Part shown: in pieces, positions 52,866-60,821 of the stretch
How positions within the stretch are numbered: position 1 is the stretch's first letter
How the letters are laid out: each line of letters opens with the position of its first letter
Source of the DNA: Microvirga vignae
GTDB lineage: Bacteria > Pseudomonadota > Alphaproteobacteria > Rhizobiales > Beijerinckiaceae
Assembly (NCBI RefSeq): GCF_001017175.1
Contig: NZ_LCYG01000019.1
Location: 1-64,000 of the forward strand
Direction of reading: 5' to 3'
DNA: 64,000 nucleotides
Program-made: the position numbers and the translations under genes
The notes under the pieces: generated by a model
The model's input: only the letters and a program-made list of their open reading frames with translations
What the model was told of the DNA's origin: nothing
The model's database searches: none

Positions 52866-54179
52866 TCACCTTATTGCGGCTACAGGAGGCGCAGCTCCCA
52901 ACAGCAGGCCGACAGCCTCTGCTCCGCCTCTTACAAGCTGTTGATAGGCGTCCACCGCAGATGTCCGTACCCGGCGCAACGGATCCACCTCGTCCGGGAG
53001 GATGTCCCACAATCCCATTGTGGCCAGATGCTCAGTCACTGGGCGGCGACCCTGGCGATAGGCCCAGGTGACGAGAGAAAACATCGGCCACCACGTGTAG
53101 CCGACGAGCGGAATGCCCTCGGTGCGCAATTGCCGTGTGGCTGCGACCGACCGGCCGAGCCAGTCCAGCCGGCGGCGCAGAGACCCCATGGACGCCGTCT
53201 CCGAAATCATCAGCGGCGCGCCATAGCGTGCGTAATAAAGCCGCCCGAGGCGGGTGATAAGGTCGCCTCCCGCATATGGCATGCGGATGCGAAAGCGGCC
53301 CCCGGCGTCCCGCAGGAGCTTCTTCTGCGTGAACATCGGGTAGAGATTCATGCCGATGACCGGCACTCCGACGGCATTGTCGAGGAAGTAAACGAGATCG
53401 GCCTCTCGTGCACCGTTCTTCAACAGCCATGGTAACAGCAGATGGCGCTCGTCGATCCGTCCCGCGACGAGATCAAGCGCGAGGAAGACGATCTCCTGCC
53501 GGCGCCGTGCCTCATCGTCGAAGGCGGGATCGTCCGTGTCGAAGAGATCGGTGGCATCGACGAAATAGGGCACGATCTCGGGATCGACGCTTTCCAGCGC
53601 CTTGACGGTCTCGACCATGCCCTTGGCGATAGCCAGCATCAGCGCGACGAAACCAGGCCAACTACGCCGGAACGGCGGCCACCAGCCGAGGCGCCCGCAA
53701 TACCACCCTGTGATGCGCGGCTCGTTGAGAGGCGTATACCATGTGATGCGTCCCTTGAAGCGCTCGGCGAGACGCCCGGCATACTCTGCGACGAGCTTTG
53801 GATAATCCGGGTGAAGGAACGCCCCTTCAATCCATGCCGGCAACCCGTAATGGACGAGATCGACCTGCGGGTCGACACCCAGATCCAGCAGGCGCTCTAG
53901 TGTCTCGTCGGGAAAGGTCCAGTCCCAGATGTTCGGCTCGGGCTGGATGTGATGCCACGGCACGCCATAGCGCGCGCAAGGCACACCAAGTTCGGCGATC
54001 AGTCCGAGATCCTCACGCCATCGGTCGTAATGGCCCGTCAGTTCGTACTCGTCCAGGGTCCGTCCGGTCACCGGATGCGGAGCCGTGATGAAGGTGTCCT
54101 CGATGCCGGTGGACCACCAGAATGCATCAGGCGCAGACAAACGTTGGAGCTGAGACCGGGTCGGAAGTGCTGGGGTCAT
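52866..54179 (-). CDS. GH1-like (clan GH-A) glycosidase
   Basis: The 437-residue protein shows the same architecture as its downstream neighbour, with acid/base Glu153 in TPLNEPRI and nucleophile Glu327 in MISETASMG. The N-terminal region (FWWSTGIEDTFI and YDRWREDLGLIAELGVPCARYGVPWH) matches the GH1/BglB superfamily (COG2723). Identity with the neighbour is low outside the motifs, so the two probably act on different linkages. No signal peptide. It is divergent from the GH2-like gene across 430 nt, so the three may be co-regulated. Confidence 0.82.
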   Translation of the reverse strand: MTPALPTRSQLQRLSAPDAFWWSTGIEDTFITAPHPVTGRTLDEYELTGHYDRWREDLGLIAELGVPCARYGVPWHHIQPEPNIWDWTFPDETLERLLDLGVDPQVDLVHYGLPAWIEGAFLHPDYPKLVAEYAGRLAERFKGRITWYTPLNEPRITGWYCGRLGWWPPFRRSWPGFVALMLAIAKGMVETVKALESVDPEIVPYFVDATDLFDTDDPAFDDEARRRQEIVFLALDLVAGRIDERHLLLPWLLKNGAREADLVYFLDNAVGVPVIGMNLYPMFTQKKLLRDAGGRFRIRMPYAGGDLITRLGRLYYARYGAPLMISETASMGSLRRRLDWLGRSVAATRQLRTEGIPLVGYTWWPMFSLVTWAYRQGRRPVTEHLATMGLWDILPDEVDPLRRVRTSAVDAYQQLVRGGAEAVGLLLGAAPPVAAIR

Positions 54180-54383
54180 GCCGGGGCCGTCCCTTGAGCG
54201 TCAGTGCTTCCACTGCAGCACAGCGGTTGGGCCGCGGACGAACCTCGGCCGCACGAGATCCAGGCTAGGAAACGGCTCACATGCAGGAAAGTTTCATCAA
54301 AATCTGTCTCTCAAGAACGGAGATTGGCCTCGTGCGTTAACCGGCCAAGAACGATCGGGCTTCCTGCAAGGGGAGGTAAGGCC

Positions 54384-54608
54384 ATGCCAGTCCCGAGATA
54401 CCCGACCCATTGTCAGCGGCAGGCCAGTCCCAAGTTCAAACCGGTTGAGAGAATGAGCAATAGGCCGATCGGTCATGGAGGAGCGCCGTTCCCGCATCAG
54501 CCCACTGATCATCGCCATCAGCTCCCTCAGCAGGAGCAGCCCTGCAAAGAGAGCTTAGAACTCGTCACGCTACCTGCCGATCACCGGCTCAAGAGCGGGC
54601 GTTACTGA
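54384..54608 (+). CDS. Possible small protein in the GH2 leader
   Basis: This 74-residue frame starts at an ATG with a very strong ribosome binding site (GGGGAGGT, 7 nt upstream) and ends directly before the GTG at 54609, in frame with the GH2 gene's longest start. The product is Pro/His/Gln-rich and I recognise no family. It may be a real protein or a leader peptide. The remaining gap (54180-54383) shows nothing I recognise. Confidence 0.35.
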   Translation: MPVPRYPTHCQRQASPKFKPVERMSNRPIGHGGAPFPHQPTDHRHQLPQQEQPCKESLELVTLPADHRLKSGRY

Positions 54609-54620
54609 GTGGATGAAACA

Positions 54621-56495
54621 ATGACTGAGACGATCTCCCCGGCAGACCTCCACCCGCGCCCCCAATCGCGTCGGGAGCGCTGGATCGACCTATGCGGAAG
54701 CTGGGGCTTCGCCTTCGACGATGGCAATCGTGGCTTTGGAGAGCGCTGGTTTGACAATGCGGAGCCCTTCGACCGCGAGATCGTGGTGCCCTTCCCGCCC
54801 GAGAGCGCGCAGTCCGGCGTTCACGAGACCGGCTTTCACCCCGTGGTGTGGTATCGTCGAGAGATCCGTGTTGATGACGCCGACCGCCGGAATCGTCTTC
54901 TGCTCCATTTCGGTGCCGTCGACTATAAGGCCTCCGTCTGGGTCAATGGCCGCATGGCGGTCGAGCATGTCGGCGGCCAGACGCCGTTCTCCGCAGATAT
55001 CACTCCGCTGCTCATTCCCGGTGAGACACAGGTGATCGTCGTGCGTGCCGAGGACGAGCCGAGAGATTTGCAGCAGCCGCGCGGCAAACAATATTGGGAG
55101 GAGCATCCCGGTTATATCTGGTATCACCGCTCCACGGGCATCTGGCAGCCAGTATGGCTCGAGCCGGTTCCGGATGTTGCGATTGCAGAACTGCGCTGGA
55201 CTCCCGACGTCGATCGCTTCGGTGTGGGGCTGATCGTCAGGCTGGATCGGAGGCCTCCCAACGGCTGGCGCATGCGCGTACAGTTGAGAGGCGACCGCCC
55301 GACACACTGTCTCGCGGATGACACCTGCCTGCTCTCAGGCCGCGAGATCCGCCGGGATCTCCTCCTCGACATCAACGATGCGGCGATCCGGCGTCGCCGC
55401 ACCCTGCTCTGGGCCCCGGAGCATCCCAATCTCATCGAGGCCACGATCGAACTGATCAACGAGAGTGGTGCCGTCGTCGACCGTGTCGAAAGCTATTTCG
55501 GTCTACGCCGGATCGAAGCCCGCGATGGACGCTTCATTATCAACGGTATTCCGATCTTCCTGCGACTTGTGCTGGCGCAGAACTACTGGCCGGATTCCCT
55601 CCTCACTGCTCCCGACGCGGATGCCCTCAAGCGGGAGGTGGAGCTGGCCCAATCGCTCGGCTTCAACGGCGTTCGCATTCACCAGAAGATCGAGGATCCC
55701 CGTTTTCTATACTGGTGCGACCAGCTCGGCATGCTCGTCTGGAGCGAGGCTGCCAATGCCTATGTCTATTCCGATCGCGCCGCGGAGATGTTGATCCGCG
55801 ATTGGCTGGAGGCCATCCGCCGCGACTACAACCATCCCTCGATCATCACCTGGGTGCCTCTGAACGAGAGCTGGGGCGTACCGGATCTCGACCGGTCGGC
55901 GCAGCAGCGCGATTTCGTGCGGGCTCTCTATCATCTCACAAAGGCGATCGATCCTACCCGCCCCGTAATCGGCAATGATGGCTGGCAGCATGCGGTTGGC
56001 GATGTCTTCGGCGTCCATGATTATGCACCCACCGGCGAGATGCTGCGGGAACGTTACGCGGACCGCGAGACCATCGCCCACACGTTCCGAGAGGTGCGCC
56101 CCCACCATCACCCGCTGCTCGGCGAGGGTGTCGAGATCGAAGACGAGCCGATCGTCATCAGCGAGTTCGGCGGGCTTGGCTTCGTGCCGCAGGCAACCGA
56201 GGACTGGTTCGGCTATGGCCAGTTTGCGAGCGCTGACGATCTTCTTGCGCGCTATGAGGAGCTTGTCGATGCCCTGCTCTCCTCCACGGCGCTCGCCGGC
56301 TTCTGCTACACCCAACTGACCGATACCGCCCAGGAAACCAACGGCCTTTTCACCGTCAACCGCGAACCGAAATTCGACATCGAACGGCTGCGCGCGATCA
56401 ACAGCCGCCCCTCGAAGGCGGTGCCGAGCGAAATTCTGGATGTGTTGATCAAGCAGGAGGTGGAGCGGCGACGGCGTGAGCGCGGACAGGAATAG
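54621..56495 (+). CDS. GH2-family glycosidase (beta-glucuronidase/galactosidase type)
   Basis: The protein of about 624 residues has an N-terminal jelly-roll sugar-binding domain (WIDLCGSWGFAFDD, VDYKASVWVNG), an immunoglobulin-like domain and a TIM barrel. The acid/base Glu is in VPLNESWG near residue 412 and the nucleophile in IVISEFGG near 515. There is no signal peptide, so it would act in the cytoplasm on imported oligosaccharides. Starts at GTG 54609 or ATG 54621 are both possible. It stands divergent from two GH1-like genes, and together they look like a glycan breakdown module without an adjacent transporter. Confidence 0.87.
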   Translation: MTETISPADLHPRPQSRRERWIDLCGSWGFAFDDGNRGFGERWFDNAEPFDREIVVPFPPESAQSGVHETGFHPVVWYRREIRVDDADRRNRLLLHFGAVDYKASVWVNGRMAVEHVGGQTPFSADITPLLIPGETQVIVVRAEDEPRDLQQPRGKQYWEEHPGYIWYHRSTGIWQPVWLEPVPDVAIAELRWTPDVDRFGVGLIVRLDRRPPNGWRMRVQLRGDRPTHCLADDTCLLSGREIRRDLLLDINDAAIRRRRTLLWAPEHPNLIEATIELINESGAVVDRVESYFGLRRIEARDGRFIINGIPIFLRLVLAQNYWPDSLLTAPDADALKREVELAQSLGFNGVRIHQKIEDPRFLYWCDQLGMLVWSEAANAYVYSDRAAEMLIRDWLEAIRRDYNHPSIITWVPLNESWGVPDLDRSAQQRDFVRALYHLTKAIDPTRPVIGNDGWQHAVGDVFGVHDYAPTGEMLRERYADRETIAHTFREVRPHHHPLLGEGVEIEDEPIVISEFGGLGFVPQATEDWFGYGQFASADDLLARYEELVDALLSSTALAGFCYTQLTDTAQETNGLFTVNREPKFDIERLRAINSRPSKAVPSEILDVLIKQEVERRRRERGQE

Positions 56496-56499
56496 ACAA

Positions 56500-56712
56500 C
56501 TAAGGCTTAAGCTCACGGTCGAGAACGCCTGCCGCAGGAATGGAACGTAGATCACCACGATCTGCAGGAGAAGCGATGTACGAACGGCGATCCAAAGCCA
56601 GCGGTTCGTCAAGTGTCCCTGGAAGGCGCTGTGCTCGTCTGAGCGCGCATTGAAGACATCGAAGATCTGAAAACAGCATCAGTGTCGTGAACGCCATGGC
56701 CTGCCGGATAGA
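56500..56712 (-). pseudogene. Remnant of a P-type cation ATPase C-terminus
   Basis: Read on the minus strand, one frame gives QAMAFTTLMLF. After a one-base shift at about 56669, another gives QIFDVFNARSDEHSAF, NRWLWIAV, LLLQIVVIYVPFL and AFSTVSLS. Joined, this is the last part of a PMA-type or Ca2+-type P-type ATPase (T-M-A-F-T-T-L and V-I-Y-V-P-F-L are family landmarks). Everything upstream of the last two or three membrane helices is missing, and the fragment stops next to the GH2 gene's end. It is a truncated, frameshifted leftover. Confidence 0.75.
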
Positions 56713-57300
56713 ACAATGTTCACAAGACTCCGATACAGCCAGTTGCTCCCTACAGCCTTACTCCCTCTCAATGGCAGCCACATTCTGGCCGTACTGCCAA
56801 GCCAAGGTTCTCACGTGAACTGTTGATACAAGTCGTGCAGAAAGGCCGAGACATTAGAGCATGCGAGATATTCAGCGTTTGTCACCATCACCTGATACGC
56901 CTCCATCATTGCATCAACTCGAGCGGACGCTTGTGGCATCGATCGCTCTCATGAAGCGCATCAGGCGCGAGAGGCGCCGCTCTTCTCGTCGAGACATAAG
57001 CGTGCAGGGCGAAAACCAATAAAGCAGTGCCTACAACCTCTTTCGAGGTGAGCATCAGGAAGGCTGGTCGCAGCCTGCAACATCAGAACCTCCTGATCTG
57101 CCGGTTCATTCAAAAGGCGGGTCAGGAGGCTTTTCATTCCTAAGCCAAACTTTACCTGTCTCGGCGGACCAACCTTGTATCTACCGATCCTTAACACGCC
57201 CCGGCTATACGAGCTTCGGTTTACGGGTTGCCTGGACTGCCGGCAAAGGTTAGCAAGGCCCCGTCTGATTTGATCACCAACAACTTCGGAGGTGCCTGAA
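56713..57300. other. Noncoding stretch, no gene recognised
   Basis: No convincing reading frame is seen on either strand. An imperfect inverted pair (CCTCCTGATC near 57085 and GGTCAGGAGG near 57119) is the only structure. The stretch probably contains further decayed sequence next to the P-type ATPase remnant. Confidence 0.5.
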
Positions 57301-57530
57301 TGCCCCACGAAGCGTACTGTGTTGCGTATCGCGATAAGCGATGGTCTGTTCTGCACCAGGGCCGGGACCTTGGAGCCTTTTATTTTCGAACCAATGCGCT
57401 GAAATTTGCCGTGACCTCTGCGCACCGCGCTGGCGCGTCCGCCCACCAGAACGTCTATGTTCTTGATAGCGATGGAATTCTCTATACCGCTTGGAACTGG
57501 ACCAGGGATCTCATCAGTCTGGACGCTTAG
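57301..57530 (+). CDS. Small hypothetical protein (DUF2188-like layout)
   Basis: The 76-residue protein has a beta-beta-alpha-beta pattern: YCVAYRDKRWSVLHQG, a helix FRTNALKFAVTSAHRAG and NVYVLDSDGILYTAWNW. This layout recalls DUF2188-type small proteins, but the match is weak. The ATG has GGAGGT 7 nt upstream. There is no signal peptide. Confidence 0.65.
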
Positions 57531-57570
57531 CCCGTTCACTCAGCGCTCGGATGGCGAGCGCCCTTCTATC

Positions 57571-57708
57571 CTAGTCAGGAGCAAAGGCAGGCCGAGCCGG
57601 CCTTAGCTCCATCCGCCCTTCGCGACCCAGCCTGATGATCTTCAAGGCAGGTGGCGCGATGAGGCCTGTCAGCGAGACGATCACCGCACAAGTCAACACT
57701 GCCGCCAT
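57571..57708 (-). CDS. Small single-pass membrane protein
   Basis: The 45-residue product starts at an ATG with GGAGG 8 nt upstream. It has one membrane helix (AAVLTCAVIVSLTGLIAPPAL) and a basic cytoplasmic tail. The frame remains open to 57795, but only the 57708 start has a ribosome binding site. I recognise no family. Confidence 0.5.
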   Translation of the reverse strand: MAAVLTCAVIVSLTGLIAPPALKIIRLGREGRMELRPARPAFAPD

Positions 57709-57963
57709 GGGAGTCCCTCCGCACTCTCGATCAGGCGAATCCGCCCGTACGCATGAGAGATTGAGGCCGCAGGCTTGCGGGAGGCTTGCCAACACTTCAT
57801 CGGCCTTGACCTAGAAGCCCGGGGCATTTTGGCTGAAGTGGGCATCATTCTTGTCGCGGGCCACACACCCGACTTGGAACAATCCCTACTCACTCCCGTG
57901 TGCGGCAAGTCACAGACAGGCGCATTACGCAAGGGAAGAATAGATCATCTAAGGATGATCCCC

Positions 57964-58041
57964 ATGGCTCGCCACATTGCGCCGTTTGCACTAGGAGTCG
58001 TCGCCCCTCTGACCCTGATCAGTTGGCTTCTTTTTCACTGA
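57964..58041 (+). CDS. 25-residue membrane peptide candidate
   Basis: A short frame starts at an ATG with AAGGA 8 nt upstream and encodes a single hydrophobic helix (FALGVVAPLTLISWLLF) with a short basic N-terminus. A GGAAC-N16-CGTG sequence (57876-57900) upstream is a weak EcfG-like promoter. Very small membrane proteins of this kind are usually missed. Confidence 0.4.
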   Translation: MARHIAPFALGVVAPLTLISWLLFH

Positions 58042-58081
58042 TCGACACATGAGTACTATTAACTCCTTCTCTACCAGCCCT

Positions 58082-58107
58082 ATGTAATCCTTTTCATAGG
58101 ATTACAT
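58082..58107. promoter_or_regulatory. Perfect 10-bp-arm palindrome before the 133-residue gene
   Basis: ATGTAATCCT (58082-58091) and AGGATTACAT (58098-58107) flank a 6-nt centre. It ends 17 nt before the GTG at 58125. Its A/T-rich arms and position fit a regulator operator or an RNA hairpin that covers the translation start. Confidence 0.6.
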
Positions 58108-58124
58108 GACTGGGGCGGGACTAG

Positions 58125-58526
58125 GTGACAGAAGACGAGATTGAAGCCGTTGCCCACGAACTCGCAAAAGTGGGCGGTTCTTCCTGGTATCCAGGGCGCT
58201 CCAGCGGCCCGATCCTGAGGGCTGTCGGCAAGCGGTATAAGGACCGAGCCCGAGTGGCCATCGCTGCCCTCGACCGCTTCAGAGCCGCAAGAGATGCTAC
58301 GGTGTTGCCGGATAGCGCCGCTCCGAAACAGGAAAACGTCAACGAGAATTCTGCTTTGGATCAGTTTCATGTTGGCACGGTTGTCGTGTATCGCCCTCCG
58401 GGAGACCAAAGAGCCCTCACCTGTAAAATCGAGAAGATAGAGGATGGCAGAGCCTATCTCGTCCCTGTTCCTCACCGCCCCATCGGGTGGGTCTCTTTAG
58501 GTAGCCTTGAGCCTCTGGAGGCATAA
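58125..58526 (+). CDS. Hypothetical protein
   Basis: The 133-residue soluble protein has a helical N-terminal half (AHELAKVGGSSWYPGRSSGPILRAVGKRYKDRARVAIAALDRFR) and, after a polar linker, a small beta-barrel-like C-terminal half (VGTVVVYRPPGDQRALTCKIEKIEDGRAYLVPV), which might be SH3-like. The GTG start has GGGGCGGGA upstream. I recognise no family with a function. The perfect palindrome at 58082-58107 probably controls it. Confidence 0.65.
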   Translation: MTEDEIEAVAHELAKVGGSSWYPGRSSGPILRAVGKRYKDRARVAIAALDRFRAARDATVLPDSAAPKQENVNENSALDQFHVGTVVVYRPPGDQRALTCKIEKIEDGRAYLVPVPHRPIGWVSLGSLEPLEA

Positions 58527-58648
58527 GCCGCTTCATACGTCTGAGGGCTTCACAGCTGTGATGCCGCCAGCTTCAGGGCCGTGCGGTAGCATCGGCTATT
58601 GTGTTAGACTTCGTCCAAAGTCTCTGGCACCGGCATTGGAGACGACGA

Positions 58649-59119
58649 ATGTTTGAACCTTCGTCTGGCCCCCTTCACGCCTATCTCGCTGGCATTGGAT
58701 GCGATCACCGAGGGCGTTATGCAGCCGATGTGCTCGGCTTCTCCAATCAGCAGTTCGAAGCCGTGCATGACTACATTCAGTGGCTGTTTCCCCTTCCGAC
58801 CCGCAGCGCCGCCCAGCCCGGCGCTCCCGTTCTGACAAGAGCGGAAATCGAAGCTATCCGGGCAGATCGCCGCGCGTCAGATACTCTCCTGAAAGCAACG
58901 GAACGGATGCTTCGTTTCTACCGCGAGACGAACGATTGGCTCAGGTGGCAAGACCATAACCATCTGCGGATCACGCGGATCATCAACAGCCTCCGCCTGC
59001 TCGCCGGAACGGACGCGGCGTGCCGGTTTCACGAGGCTATTCTGGCCCTGCATGACGCGGCCGGAGCCCCCATCAATCACCAAAGCCTTCGCTACTGGGC
59101 GGAGGCGGCGGAGAACTAG
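58649..59119 (+). CDS. OGFr_N domain protein
   Basis: The 156-residue protein matches the conserved region of opioid growth factor receptors (OGFr_N, PF04664). It shows the GRYAADVLGFSNQQFEAVHDYIQWLFPLPTRS block followed by APVLTRAEIEAI, the hallmark of the family. In animals this region is part of a nuclear peptide receptor; the bacterial versions are small stand-alone proteins of unknown role. The ATG at 58649 has GGAG 9 nt upstream; GTG 58601 is an alternative. Confidence 0.88.
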   Translation: MFEPSSGPLHAYLAGIGCDHRGRYAADVLGFSNQQFEAVHDYIQWLFPLPTRSAAQPGAPVLTRAEIEAIRADRRASDTLLKATERMLRFYRETNDWLRWQDHNHLRITRIINSLRLLAGTDAACRFHEAILALHDAAGAPINHQSLRYWAEAAEN

Positions 59120-59367
59120 TCCCGAGAGAGTGGCGCAAGATTCCATCGCGAAGGCTCAATCGCGAGCCGCCTCAGCTGAGAAAAGTGGCCAGCTGATCCA
59201 GAGGCCGCGCCTGTCCCGTATGGGCAGCAGCCCCCGAGACCTTGGTCGCTCCGCACTAAGTGGATGATAAAAGCACTCGAAAAGACGGATTTCCTGACAG
59301 CCCATTCCCGAGACGGCGTTGTCCCGCTACAAGTCCGCTGTTTCTTTCGCGATTTGGATCTTGCCCC

Positions 59368-60603
59368 ATGGCCGCTAGCGTTACCGATCGTTTTCTCCGT
59401 TACGTCGTCATCGACACCCAGTCCAACGCCTCGTCTCCGACCCAGCCTTCGACCGAGAAGCAGAAGAACCTCGGCCGTCTACTGGTCGAGGAACTCCTGG
59501 AGATCGGCATCTCCGACGCGCATCTCGACGAGCACGGCTATGTTCATGCGACCATTCCGGCGAACACGCCCAAGAACAACGTTCCCGTCATCTGCTTCTG
59601 CGCCCACATGGATACGGCACCGGATTTTTCCGGCACCAACGTCAAGCCGCAGATCGTCAGGAGCTACCAGGGCGGTGACATCCGGCTCCCAGGCGATCCC
59701 AACCAAGTCATCCGGGTTGCCGATCATCCCGTGCTGAATGATCTGATCGGCCACGACATCGTCACCTCGGACGGCACGACGCTCTTGGGAGCGGACGACA
59801 AGGCCGGCATCGCCGAAATCGTGGCGGCCGCCGAGTTTCTGACGAAGAACCCGGACATCAAGCACGGCACGATCCGTATCCTCTTCACCACTGACGAGGA
59901 GATCGGCCGCGGCGTCGACAAAGTCGACCTGAAAAAACTTGGCGCCGATTTCGGCTACACAATGGACGGCGAGACGGCCGGCACGATCGAGGACGAGACC
60001 TTTTCCGCCGATGCGGTTGAGATCGCCATCAAGGGCGTAGCAATCCATCCGGGATTCGCCTACGGCAAGATGGAAAACGCCATCAGGATTGCCGGCGCCA
60101 TCATTGATCGCCTCCCGAAGGACATGGCTCCCGAGACGACAAAGGGCCGTGAAGGCTTCATCCATCCGACCGGCGTGTCCGGCGTGATGGAGAAGGCGAA
60201 CTTGAGCTTCATCATTCGCGACTTCACGGAGGACGGACTGAAGCACAAGGAGGCGCTGCTGGAAAACATCACCAAGGAGGTGATGAAGAATTATCCGGGT
60301 TCCACCTACACTTTCACCGTCAAGGAACAGTACCGCAACATGAAGGTCGTGCTCGACCGGCATCCGGAGATCGTCGAGTATGCGATAGAAGCGATCAGGC
60401 GCGCTGGCATGGAGCCGGTGCGCGGCAGCATCCGGGGCGGTACGGACGGTTCGCGCCTCTCCTTCATGGGACTGCCCTGCCCCAATATCTTCGCCGGCGG
60501 CCATGCATTCCATTCCCCGCTTGAATTCGTCAGCAGCCAGGACATGGAAAAGGCGGTGAAGACCATCGTCGAGCTCACCAAGCTCTGGGAGGAGCGCGCC
60601 TAG
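59368..60603 (+). CDS. pepT: Peptidase T (tripeptide aminopeptidase)
   Basis: The 411-residue M20B zinc enzyme removes the N-terminal residue of tripeptides in the cytoplasm. Two-metal ligands and catalytic residues are visible: CAHMDTAPD (His and Asp), LLGADDKAGIAEI (bridging Asp), LFTTDEEIGRG (Glu pair), YTMDGE and GGHAFHSPLEF. Length equals that of E. coli PepT. I chose the ATG at 59368 because the family N-terminus (VTDRFLRYVVIDTQS) starts there; the longer frame from 59260 is not supported. It is followed by a dispersed palindrome. Confidence 0.94.
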   Translation: MAASVTDRFLRYVVIDTQSNASSPTQPSTEKQKNLGRLLVEELLEIGISDAHLDEHGYVHATIPANTPKNNVPVICFCAHMDTAPDFSGTNVKPQIVRSYQGGDIRLPGDPNQVIRVADHPVLNDLIGHDIVTSDGTTLLGADDKAGIAEIVAAAEFLTKNPDIKHGTIRILFTTDEEIGRGVDKVDLKKLGADFGYTMDGETAGTIEDETFSADAVEIAIKGVAIHPGFAYGKMENAIRIAGAIIDRLPKDMAPETTKGREGFIHPTGVSGVMEKANLSFIIRDFTEDGLKHKEALLENITKEVMKNYPGSTYTFTVKEQYRNMKVVLDRHPEIVEYAIEAIRRAGMEPVRGSIRGGTDGSRLSFMGLPCPNIFAGGHAFHSPLEFVSSQDMEKAVKTIVELTKLWEERA

Positions 60604-60731
60604 AGCATTGATCCCAAAAGTGGGATCCACTTTTGGGATCAATCCGCTGCTCCGTCTTATAAGCAGCGCATCATGCGGAAAACCGGGGCCACTTTTCGCT
60701 GACGCGGCCCTTCGGGTCCGCACGATGCGCT
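60603..60731. repeat. Composite dispersed palindrome (two units) after pepT
   Basis: The first unit contains a perfect palindrome with 16-bp arms (TTGATCCCAAAAGTGG at 60608-60623, CCACTTTTGGGATCAA at 60627-60642). The second, from AGCGCATCATGCGG near 60666 to ACGATGCGCT at 60731, has an inner GCGG-CCCTTCGGG-TCCGC hairpin with a TTCG loop. It shares cores with the elements at 7351 and 10658. Confidence 0.8.
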
Positions 60732-60821
60732 TAAAGCGTCTCCTCGGCCTGGGACCAGCTGAGGGACTGCTTGGGGTCAGAAGCGGCACCGTTCCGTCCG
60801 TCCCAACCCCGAGACTGCTCG

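Noticed and set aside
57876..57900. GGAAC-N16-CGTG as an EcfG promoter
   Set aside because: The last base of the -10 box differs and the nearest candidate gene is only 25 codons. I kept it as a remark rather than a feature.
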